The translations under genes and the position numbers were made by a program. From NCBI GenBank assembly GCA_037783545.1, contig JBBELK010000096.1, positions 1,612,001-1,676,000 of the forward strand: DNA of 64,000 nucleotides. Direction: 5' to 3'. Below the pieces are notes generated by a model. The model was not told where the DNA came from. It did no database searches and saw nothing but the letters and a program-made list of their open reading frames with translations. Shown here in pieces: positions 1-8,974 of this stretch. Position 1 is the stretch's first letter. Each line of letters opens with the position of its first letter. This DNA comes from Henricia sp. BOLD:AAB3569. Taxonomy: Eukaryota; Echinodermata; Asteroidea; Spinulosida; Echinasteridae.

Positions 1-288
1 TGGCAGAGAAATTTAAGAGTTTAGGGAAAACTGGGTTGGGGCTTCCTGACTGCTCCCGCTAACCGTGGCTGTCTGTACACTCCTCTTTGGTGTACTCCTG
101 CGCATGCTCAGTCCTTCTGACTGTCGTTGACACGGCCCAGTTTGGGACGGGAATTTTGTCAAAGTGTGGTCCAAACGTCGGCAAATTTGGAGGTCGAAAC
201 ATTTTCCGACGAACTTCAAATTTTGCATGCTCCAAACACTCTATATTGCGCACTTGTCCTAAAAAATTGACAGACTTTCGCCGGGAAA
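1..288 (+). repeat. Type A monomer with 7-bp deletion
   Basis: This unit is 288 instead of 295 bp: ACTCGTG is missing, so TACTCCTG runs straight into CGCATGCTC near 110. The lost block is flanked by TG on both sides, consistent with a slippage deletion. It otherwise belongs to the AAACATTTT / GGAATTTTGTC subtype of A. Confidence 0.85.
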
Positions 289-393
289 TGGCAGAGAAAT
301 TTCAGAGTTTAGGGAAAACTGGGTTGGGGCTTCCTGACTGCTCCCGCAAACCGTGGCTGTCTGTACACTCCTCTTTGGTGTACTCCTGACTCG

Positions 394-405
394 TGCGCAT
401 GCTCA
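394..405 (+). promoter_or_regulatory. NRF1-like palindrome TGCGCATGCTCA (representative)
   Basis: The 12-mer matches the published NRF-1 consensus YGCGCAYGCGCR at 11 of 12 positions, the exception being a T in the second half-site. It recurs in essentially every monomer; a few have CGGATGC or CGTATGC. Seen: the motif and its repetition. Known: NRF1-family proteins bind such CpG-bearing palindromes. Inferred: the array could bind many copies of a factor or be a CpG methylation target. Chance conservation by repeat homogenisation is equally possible. Confidence 0.3.
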
Positions 406-418
406 GTCCTTCGGACTG
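404..418 (+). other. Short perfect hairpin CAGTCC-TTC-GGACTG
   Basis: This is a six-base-pair perfect stem with a TTC triloop, present in A, B and C monomers. Common variants often keep pairing: CTTAGTCC turns the outer C-G into T-G, AGTCTTTCGG turns the inner C-G into T-G, and in two C units (about 13882 and 15479) AGTCTTTCAGACT gives a T-A pair. Some A units (around 16927 and 17429) carry CTTCAGACTG, which breaks the inner pair, so constraint is not proven. Confidence 0.6.
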
Positions 419-470
419 TCGTTGACACGGCCCAGTTTGGGACGGGAATTTGGTCAAAGTGTGGTCCAAA

Positions 471-506
471 CGTCGGCAAATTTGGAGGTCGAAAAATTTT
501 CCGACG
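471..506 (+). repeat. Inverted repeat / hairpin in type A monomer
   Basis: The left arm CGTCGGCAAATTT and right arm AAATTTTCCGACG are reverse complements at 12 of 13 positions, separated by 10 nt (GGAGGTCGAA). It sits exactly at the left edge of the 88-bp block absent from B monomers. Monomers with CATCGG or AAACATTTT have a weaker stem. It is a candidate cruciform or slippage structure; no function is implied by the sequence alone. Confidence 0.8.
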
Positions 507-558
507 AACTTCAAATTGTGCATGCTCCAAACACTCTATATTGCGCACTTGTCCTAAA
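471..558 (+). repeat. 88-bp segment present in A, absent from B and C
   Basis: This segment runs from CGTCGG to GTCCTAAA. It includes the 36-nt inverted repeat, the second GCATGCTCC motif and the CTCTATATTGCGCAC stretch. Its exact absence defines types B and C. Its removal changes monomer length from 295 to 207 bp. Confidence 0.9.
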
Positions 559-570
559 AAATTGACAGAC

Positions 571-583
571 TTTCGCCGGGAAA
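571..583 (+). other. Monomer-boundary near-palindrome TTTCGCCGGGAAA
   Basis: TTTC and GAAA flank a GC core. On the reverse strand it reads TTTCCCGGCGAAA, loosely resembling an E2F-type site. It marks the unit boundary I chose. The C-type deletion rejoins within it, at CG-CCGGG. A common allele is CGCCTGG. Function is unknown. Confidence 0.4.
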
Positions 584-790
584 TGGCAGAGAAATTTCAG
601 AGTTTAGGGAAAACTGGGTTGGGGCTTCCTGACTGCTCCCGCAAACCGTGGCTGTCTGTACACTCCTCTTTGGTGTACTCCTGACTCGTGCGCATGCTTA
701 GTCCTTCGGACTGTCGTTGACACGGCCAAGTTTGGGACGGGAATTTGGTCAAAGTGTGGTCCAAAAAATTGACAGACTTTCGCCGGGAAA
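584..790 (+). repeat. Reference type B monomer (207 bp, A minus 88 bp)
   Basis: Sequence matches type A up to GTGGTCCAAA and then jumps to AAATTGACAGACTTTCG. The missing part corresponds to positions 471-558 of the preceding A monomer. Both edges of the lost segment end in AAA, so the junction has 3 bp of microhomology. The same junction recurs in about 82 units. This suggests one founding deletion followed by amplification rather than repeated loss. Subtypes differ by GGTCAAAG or GGTAAAAG, GGCCCAG or GGCCAAG, and GTTGACACGG or GTTAACACGG. Confidence 0.95.
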
Positions 791-1587
791 TGGCAGAGAA
801 ATTTCAGAGTTTAGGGAAAACTGGGTTGGGGCTTCCTGACTGCTCCCGCAAACCGTGGCTGTCTGTACACTCCTCTTTGGTGTACTCCTGACTCGTGCGC
901 ATGCTTAGTCCTTCGGACTGTCGTTGACACGGCCCAGTTTGGGACGGGAATTTGGTCAAAGTGTGGTCCAAACATCGGCAAATTTGGAGGTCGAAACATT
1001 TTCCGACGAACTTCAAATTTTGCATGCTCCAAACACTCTATATTGCGCACTTGTCCTAAAAAATTGACAGACTTTCGCCTGGAAATGGCAGAGAAATTTC
1101 AGAGTTTAGGGAAAACTGGGTTGGGGCTTCCTGACTGCTCCCGCTAACCGTGGCTGTCTGTACACTCCTCTTTGGTGTACTCCTGACTCGTGCGCATGCT
1201 CAGTCCTTCGGACTGTCGTTGACACGGCCCAGTTTGGGACGGGAATTTGGTCAAAGTGTGGTCCAAACGTCGGCAAATTTGGAGGTCGAAAAATTTTCCG
1301 ACGAACTTCAAATTGTGCATGCTCCAAACACTCTATATTGCGCACTTGTCCTAAAAAATTGACAGACTTTCGCCGGGAAATGGCAGAGAAATTTCAGAGT
1401 TTAGGGAAAACTGGGTTGGGGCTTCCTGACTGCTCCCGCAAACCGTGGCTGTCTGTACACTCCTCTTTGGTGTACTCCTGACTCGTGCGCATGCTTAGTC
1501 CTTCGGACTGTCGTTGACACGGCCCAGTTTGGGACGGGAATTTGGTAAAAGTGTGGTCCAAAAAATTGACAGACTTTCGCCGGGAAA

Positions 1588-1736
1588 TGGCAGAGAAATT
1601 TCAGAGTTTAGGGAAAACTGGGTTGGGGCTTCCTGACTGCTCCCGCTAACCGTGGCTGTCTGTACACTCCTCTTTGGTGTACTCCTGACTCGTGCGCATG
1701 CTTAGTCTTTCGGACTGTCGTTAACACGCCGGGAAA
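1588..1736 (+). repeat. Reference type C monomer (149 bp)
   Basis: The unit runs to CTGTCGTTAACACG and then continues directly into CCGGGAAATGGCAG of the next monomer. Relative to type B it lacks 58 bp, from GCCCAGTTTGGG to the CTTTCG before CCGGG, with a shared CG at the junction. Every C unit carries the GTTAACACG allele, and most also carry AGTCTTTCGGACT. Full-length B units with GTTAACACGG exist (for example at 16425 and 19023), and these are the likely parents. Fourteen C units are seen, all between 1588 and 15627. Confidence 0.93.
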
Positions 1737-2055
1737 TGGCAGAGAAATTTCAGAGTTTAGGGAAAACTGGGTTGGGGCTTCCTGACTGCTCCCGCAAACC
1801 GTGGCTGTCTGTACACTCCTCTTTGGTGTACTCCTGACTCGTGCGCATGCTTAGTCCTTCGGACTGTCGTTGACACGGCCCAGTTTGGGACGGGAATTTG
1901 GTCAAAGTGTGGTCCAAACATCGGCAAATTTGGTGGTCCAAACGTCGGCAAATTTGGAGGTCGAAAAATTTTCCGACGAACTTCAAATTGTGCATGCTCC
2001 AAACACTCTATATTGCGCACTTGTCCTACAAAATTGACAGACTTTCGCCGGGAAA
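1737..2055 (+). repeat. Type A monomer with internal 24-bp duplication (319 bp)
   Basis: The segment GGTCCAAACATCGGCAAA and following bases, 1911-1934, is repeated at 1935-1958. The first copy carries the CATCGG allele and the second CGTCGG. The two alleles normally belong to different A subtypes, so the unit looks like a recombinant between two monomers joined 24 bp out of register, with short GGTC homology at the joint. Confidence 0.85.
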
Positions 2056-2412
2056 TGGCAGAGAAATTTCAGAGTTTAGGGAAAACTGGGTTGGGGCTTC
2101 CTGACTGCTCCCGCAAACCGTGGCTGTCTGTACACTCCTCTTTGGTGTACTCCTGACTCGTGCGCATGCTTAGTCCTTCGGACTGTCGTTGACACGGCCC
2201 AGTTTGGGACGGGAATTTGGTAAAAGTGTGGTCCAGAAAATTGACAGACTTTCGCCGGGGAAATGGCAGAGAAATTTCAGAGTTTAGGGAAAACTGGGTT
2301 GGGGCTTCCTGACTGCTCCCGCTAACCGTGGCTGTCTGTACACTCCTCTTTGGTGTACTCCTGACTCGTGCGCATGCTTAGTCTTTCGGACTGTCGTTAA
2401 CACGCCGGGAAA

Positions 2413-3860
2413 TGGCAGAGAAATTTCAGAGTTTAGGGAAAACTGGGTTGGGGCTTCCTGACTGCTCCCGCAAACCGTGGCTGTCTGTACACTCCTCTTT
2501 GGTGTACTCCTGACTCGTGCGCATGCTCAGTCCTTCGGACTGTCGTTGACACGGCCCAGTTTGGGACGGGAATTTGGTCAAAGTGTGGTCCAAACGTCGG
2601 CAAATTTGGAGGTCGAAAAATTTTCCGACGAACTTCAAATTGTGCATGCTCCAAACACTCTATATTGCGCACTTGTCCTAAAAAATTGACAGACTTTCGC
2701 CGGGAAATGGCAGAGAAATTTCAGAGTTTAGGGAAAACTGGGTTGGGGCTTCCTGACTGCTCCCGCAAACCGTGGCTGTCTGTACACTCCTCTTTGGTGT
2801 ACTCCTGACTCGTGCGCATGCTTAGTCCTTCGGACTGTCGTTGACACGGCCAAGTTTGGGACGGGAATTTGGTCAAAGTGTGGTCCAAAAAATTGACAGA
2901 CTTTCGCCGGGAAATGGCAGAGAAATTTCAGAGTTTAGGGAAAACTGGGTTGGGGCTTCCTGACTGCTCCCGCAAACCGTGGCTGTCTGTACACTCCTCT
3001 TTGGTGTACTCCTGACTCGTGCGCATGCTTAGTCCTTCGGACTGTCGTTGACACGGCCCAGTTTGGGACGGGAATTTGGTCAAAGTGTGGTCCAAACATC
3101 GGCAAATTTGGAGGTCGAAACATTTTCCGACGAACTTCAAATTTTGCATGCTCCAAACACTCTATATTGCGCACTTGTCCTAAAAAATTGTAAGACTTTC
3201 GCCTGGAAATGGCAGAGAAATTTCAGAGTTTAGGGAAAACTGGGTTGGGGCTTCCTGACTGCTCCCGCTAACCGTGGCTGTCTGTACACTCCTCTTTGGT
3301 GTACTCCTGACTCGTGCGCATGCTCAGTCGTTCGGACTGTCGTTGACACGGCCCAGTTTGGGACGGGAATTTGGTCAAAGTGTGGTCCAAACGTCGGCAA
3401 ATTTGGAGGTCGAAAAATTTTCCGACGAACTTCAAATTGTGCATGCTCCAAACACTCTATATTGCGCACTTGTCCTAAAAAATTGACAGACTTTCGCCGG
3501 GAAATGGCAGAGAAATTTCAGAGTTTAGGGAAAACTGGGTTGGGGCTTCCTGACTGCTCCCGCAAACCGTGGCTGTCTGTACACTCCTCTTTGGTGTACT
3601 CCTGACTCGTGCGCATGCTTAGTCCTTCGGACTGTCGTTGACACGGCCCAGTTTGGGACGGGAATTTGGTAAAAGTGTGGTCCAAAAAATTGACAGACTT
3701 TCGCCGGGAAATGGCAGAGAAATTTCAGAGTTTAGGGAAAACTGGGTTGGGGCTTCCTGACTGCTCCCGCTAACCGTGGCTGTCTGTACACTCCTCTTTG
3801 GTGTACTCCTGACTCGTGCGCATGCTTAGTCTTTCGGACTGTCGTTAACACGCCGGGAAA
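2413..3860 (+). repeat. Higher-order unit A-B-A-A-B-C (1448 bp), copy 2
   Basis: It matches 289-1736 monomer for monomer at an offset of 2124. Small differences include AAATTGTAAGAC near 3185 and CAGTCGTTCGG near 3327. Confidence 0.85.
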
Positions 3861-4569
3861 TGGCAGAGAAATTTCAGAGTTTAGGGAAAACTGGGTTGGG
3901 GCTTCCTGACTGCTCCCGCAAACCGTGGCTGTCTGTACACTCCTCTTTGGTGTACTCCTGACTCGTGCGCATGCTTAGTCCTTCGGACTGTCGTTGACAC
4001 GGCCAAGTTTGGGACGGGAATTTGGTCAAAGTGTGGTCCAAAAAATTGACAGACTTTCGCCGGGAAATGGCAGAGAAATTTCAGAGTTTAGGGAAAACTG
4101 GGTTGGGGCTTCCTGACTGCTCCCGCAAACCGTGGCTGTCTGTACACTCCTCTTTGGTGTACTCCTGACTCGTGCGCATGCTTAGTCCTTCGGACTGTCG
4201 TTGACACGGCCCAGTTTGGGACGGGAATTTGGTCAAAGTGTGGTCCAAACATCGGCAAATTTGGAGGTCGAAACATTTTCCGACGAACTTCAAATTGTGC
4301 ATGCTCCAAACACTCTATATTGCGCACTTGTCCTAAAAAATTGACAGACTTTCGCCGGGAAATGGCAGAGAAATTTCAGAGTTTAGGGAAAACTGGGTTG
4401 GGGCTTCCTGACTGCTCCCGCAAACCGTGGCTGTCTGTACACTCCTCTTTGGTGTACTCCTGACTCGTGCGCATGCTTAGTCCTTCGGACTGTCGTTGAC
4501 ACGGCCCAGTTTGGGACGGGAATTTGGTAAAAGTGTGGTCCAAAAAATTGACAGACTTTCGCCGGGAAA

Positions 4570-7500
4570 TGGCAGAGAAATTTCAGAGTTTAGGGAAAAC
4601 TGGGTTGGGGCTTCCTGACTGCTCCCGCTAACCGTGGCTGTCTGTACACTCCTCTTTGGTGTACTCCTGACTCGTGCGCATGCTTAGTCTTTCGGACTGT
4701 CGTTAACACGCCGGGAAATGGCAGAGAAATTTCAGAGTTTAGGGAAAACTGGGTTGGGGCTTCCTGACTGCTCCCGCAAACCGTGGCTGTCTGTACACTC
4801 CTCTTTGGTGTACTCCTGACTCGTGCGCATGCTTAGTCCTTCGGACTGTCGTTGACACGGCCAAGTTTGGGACGGGAATTTGGTCAAAGTGTGGTCCAAA
4901 AAATTGACAGACTTTCGCCGGGAAATGGCAGAGAAATTTCAGAGTTTAGGGAAAACTGGGTTGGGGCTTCCTGACTGCTCCCGCAAACCGTGGCTGTCTG
5001 TACACTCCTCTTTGGTGTACTCCTGACTCTTGCGCATGCTTAGTCCTTCGGACTGTCGTTGACACGGCCCAGTTTGGGACGGGAATTTGGTCAAAGTGTG
5101 GTCCAAACATCGGCAAATTTGGAGGTCGAAACATTTTCCGACGAACTTCAAATTTTGCATGCTCCAAACACTCTATATTGCGCACTTGTCCTAAAAAATT
5201 GACAGACTTTCGCCTGGAAATGGCAGAGAAATTTAAGAGTTTAGGGAAAACTGGGTTGGGGCTTCCTGACTGCTCCCGCTAACCGTGGCTGTCTGTACAC
5301 TCCTCTTTGGTGTACTCCTGACTCGTGCGCATGCTCGGTCCTTCGGACTGTCGTTGACACGGCCCAGTTTGGGACGGGAATTTTGTCAAAGTGTGGTCCA
5401 AACGTCGGCAAATTTGGAGGTCGAAAAATTTTCCGACGAACTTCAAATTGTGCATGCTCCAAACACTCTATATTGCGCACTTGTCCTAAAAAATTGACAG
5501 ACTTTCGCCGGGAAATGGCAGAGAAATTTCAGAGTTTAGGGAAAACTGGGTTGGGGCTTCCTGACTGCTCCCGCAAACCGTGGCTGTCTGTACACTCCTC
5601 TTTGGTGTACTCCTGACTCGTGCGCATGCTTAGTCCTTCGGACTGTCGTTGACACGGCCCAGTTTGGGACGGGAATTTGGTAAAAGTGTGGTCCAAAAAA
5701 TTGACAGACTTTCGCCGGGAAATGGCAGAGAAATTTCAGAGTTTAGGGAAAACTGGGTTGGGGCTTCCTGACTGCTCCCGCTAACCGTGGCTGTCTGTAC
5801 ACTCCTCTTTGGTGTACTCCTGACTCGTGCGCATGCTTAGTCTTTCGGACTGTCGTTAACACGCCGGGAAATGGCAGAGAAATTTCAGAGTTTAGGGAAA
5901 ACTGGGTTGGGGCTTCCTGACTGCTCCCGCAAACCGTGGCTGTCTGTACACTCCTCTTTGGTGTACTCCTGACTCGTGCGCATGCTCAGTCCTTCGGACT
6001 GTCGTTGACACGGCCCAGTTTGGGACGGGAATTTGGTCAAAGTGTGGTCCAAACGTCGGCAAATTTGGAGGTCGAAAAATTTTCCGACGAACTTCAAATT
6101 TTGCATGCTCCAAACACTCTATATTGCGCACTTGTCCTACAAAATTGACAGACTTTCGCCTGGAAATGGCAGAGAAATTTAAGAGTTTAGGGAAAACTGG
6201 GTTGGGGCTTCCTGACTGCTCCCGCTAACCGTGGCTGTCTGTACACTCCTCTTTGGTGTACTCCTGACTCGTGCGCATGCTCGGTCCTTCGGACTGTCGT
6301 TGACACGGCCCAGTTTGGGACGGGAATTTTGTCAAAGTGTGGTCCAAAAAATTGACAGACTTTCGCCGGGAAATGGCAGAGAAATTTCAGAGTTTAGGGA
6401 AAACTGGGTTGGGGCTTCCTGACTGCTCCCGCTAACCGTGGCTGTCTGTACACTCCTCTTTGGTGTACTCCTGACTCGTGCGCATGCTTAGTCCTTCGGA
6501 CTGTCGTTGACACGGCCAAGTTTGGGACGGGAATTTGGTCAAAGTGTGGTCCAAAAAATTGACAGACTTTCGCCGGGAAATGGCAGAGAAATTTCAGAGT
6601 TTAGGGAAAACTGGGTTGGGGCTTCCTGACTGCTCCCGCAAACCGTGGCTGTCTGTACACTCCTCTTTGGTGTACTCCTGACTCGTGCGCATGCTTAGTC
6701 CTTCGGACTGTCGTTGACACGGCCCAGTTTGGGACGGGAATTTGGTCAAAGTGTGGTCCAAACATCGGCAAATTTGGAGGTCGAAACATTTTCCGACGAA
6801 CTTTAAATTTTGCATGCTCCAAACACTCTATATTGCGCACTTGTCCTAAAAAATTGACAGACTTTCGCCTGGAAATGGCAGAGAAATTTAAGAGTTTAGG
6901 GAAAACTGGGTTGGGGCTTCCTGACTGCTCCCGCTAACCGTGGCTGTCTGTACACTCCTCTTTGGTGTACTCCTGACTCGTGCGCATGCTCGGTCCTTCG
7001 GACTGTCGTTGACACGGCCCAGTTTGGGACGGGAATTTTGTCAAAGTGTGGTCCAAACGTCGGCAAATTTGGAGGTCGAAAAATTTTCCGACGAACTTCA
7101 AATTGTGCATGCTCCAAACACTCTATATTGCGCACTTGTCCTAAAAAATTGACAGACTTTCGCCGGGAAATGGCAGAGAAATTTCAGAGTTTAGGGAAAA
7201 CTGGGTTGGGGCTTCCTGACTGCTCCCGCAAACCGTGGCTGTCTGTACACTCCTCTTTGGTGTACTCCTGACTCGTGCGGATGCTTAGTCCTTCGGACTG
7301 TCGTTGACACGGCCCAGTTTGGGACGGGAATTTGGTAAAAGTGTGGTCCAAAAAATTGACAGACTTTCGCCGGGAAATGGCAGAGAAATTTCAGAGTTTA
7401 GGGAAAACTGGGTTGGGGCTTCCTGACTGCTCCCGCTAACCGTGGCTGTCTGTACACTCCACTTTGGTGTACTCCTGACTCGTGCGCATGCTTAGTCTTT

Positions 7501-8974
7501 CGGACTGTCGTTAACACGCCGGGAAATGGCAGAGAAATTTCAGAGTTTAGGGAAAACTGGGTTGGGGCTTCCTGACTGCTCCCGCAAACCGTGGCTGTCT
7601 GTACACTCCTCTTTGGTGTACTCCTGACTCGTGCGCATGCTCAGTCCTTCGGACTGTCGTTGACACGGCCCAGTTTGGGACGGGAATTTGGTCAAAGTGT
7701 GGTCCAAACGTCGGCAAATTTGGAGGTCGAAAAATTTTCTGACGAACTTCAAATTGTGCATGCTCCAAACACTCTATATTGCGCACTTGTCCTAAAAAAT
7801 TGACAGACTTTCGCCGGGAAATGGCAGAGAAAATTCAGAGTTTAGGGAAAACTGGGTTGGGGCTTCCTGACTGCTCCCGCAAACCGTGGCTGTCTGTACA
7901 CTCCTCTTTGGTGTACTCCTGACTCGTGCGCATGCTTAGTCCTTCGGACTGTCGTTGACACGGCCAAGTTTGGGACGGGAATTTGGTCAAAGTGTGGTCC
8001 AAAAAATTGACAGACTTTCGCCGGGAAATGGCAGAGAAATTTCAGAGTTTAGGGAAAACTGGGTTGGGGCTTCCTGACTGCTCCCGCAAACCGTGGCTGT
8101 CTGTACACTCCTCTTTGGTGTACTCCTGACTCGTGCGCATGCTTAGTCCTTCGGACTGTCGTTGACACGGCCCAGTTTGGGACGGGAATTTGGTCAAAGT
8201 GTGGTCCAAACAACGGCAAATTTGGAGGTCGAAACATTTTCCGACGAACTTCAAATTTTGCATGCTCCAAACACTCTATATTGCGCACTTGTCCTAAAAA
8301 ATTGACAGACTTTCGCCTGGAAATGGCAGAGAAATTTCAGAGTTTAGGGAAAACTGGGTTGGGGCTTCCTGACTGCTCCCGCTAACCGTGGCTGTCTGTA
8401 CACTCCTCTTTGGTGTACTCCTGACTCGTGCGCATGCTCAGTCCTTCGGACTGTCGTTGACACGGCCCAGTTTGGGACGGGAATTTGGTCAAAGTGTGGT
8501 CCAAACGTCGGCAAATTTGGAGGTCGAAAAATTTTCCGACGAACTTCAAATTGTGCATGCTCCAAACACTCTATATTGCGCACTTGTCCTAAAAAATTGA
8601 CAGACTTTCGCCGGGAAATGGCAGAGAAATTTCAGAGTTTAGGGAAAACTGGGTTGGGGCTTCCTGACTGCTCCCGCAAACCGTGGCTGTCTGTACACTC
8701 CTCTTTGGTGTACTCCTGACTCGTGCGCATGCTTAGTCCTTCGGACTGTCGTTGACACGGCCCAGTTTGGGACGGGAATTTGGTAAAAGTGTGGTCCAAA
8801 AAATTGACAGACTTTCGCCGGGAAATGGCAGAGAAATTTCAGAGTTTAGGGAAAACTGGGCTGGGGCTTCCTGACTGCTCCCGCTAACCGTGGCTGTCTG
8901 TACACTCCTCTTTGGTGTACTCCTGACTCGTGCGCATGCTTAGTCTTTCGGACTGTCGTTAACACGCCGGGAAA
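4570..8974 (+). repeat. 4405-bp segmental duplication, copy 1 (19 monomers)
   Basis: Monomer order is C-B-A-A-B-C-A-B-B-A-A-B-C-A-B-A-A-B-C, i.e. 8 A, 7 B and 4 C, which sums exactly to 4405 bp. Private variants shared with copy 2 include GACTCTTGCGC near 5027, ACTTTAAATTTTGC near 6800, CGTGCGGATGC near 7276, CTCCACTTTGG near 7457, TTTTCTGACG near 7736, AGAAAATTCAG near 7829 and CTGGGCTGGGG near 8858. It contains one A-B-A-A-B-C unit at 7527-8974. Confidence 0.9.

Larger units (their letters stand above)
289..583 (+). repeat. Reference type A monomer (295 bp)
   Basis: This is a typical full-length monomer. In order it holds: the start TGGCAGAGAAAT; a G-rich stretch AGGGAAAACTGGGTTGGGG; a palindromic GCGCATGC region at about 394-405; a short perfect hairpin at 404-418; a CCCA-GTT-TGGG mini-hairpin; a 36-nt inverted repeat at 471-506; a second GCATGCTC copy near the TATATTGCGCAC stretch; and the near-palindrome TTTCGCCGGGAAA at the unit end. 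Because 295 leaves remainder 1 on division by 3, a frame cannot persist from one A unit to the next. Confidence 0.95.
289..1736 (+). repeat. Higher-order unit A-B-A-A-B-C (1448 bp), copy 1
   Basis: Six monomers occur in the order A, B, A, A, B, C. The same order and the same variants (for example GGCCAAGTTTGGG in the first B) recur at 2413-3860, 7527-8974 and 11932-13379. Copies 1 and 2 are 2124 bp apart, with a different A-B-C trimer between them. Confidence 0.85.

Noticed and set aside
309-318. TTTAGGG as a telomere repeat
   Set aside because: It occurs once per monomer inside AGTTTAGGGAAAAC and is never in tandem.
311-329. G-quadruplex in AGGGAAAACTGGGTTGGGG
   Set aside because: Only three G-runs of three or more lie close together; a fourth run within loop distance is missing.
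289-510. SINE-like Pol III promoter (TGGCAGAG as A box, GGTCGAAAA as B box)
   Set aside because: Only the first part of the A-box consensus matches, the B-box candidate lacks a base, and the spacing of about 200 bp is far from tRNA-like.
309-548. Repeated 70-79 codon ORFs on both strands of nearly every A monomer
   Set aside because: They arise from one monomer sequence copied many times, overlap each other on both strands, and are not continued across monomers. There is no codon or conservation evidence of coding.
571-583. CENP-B box
   Set aside because: TTTCGCCGGGAAA contains TTCG and CGGG, but the required spacing (TTCG, four bases, A, two bases, CGGG) is not met anywhere in the monomer.
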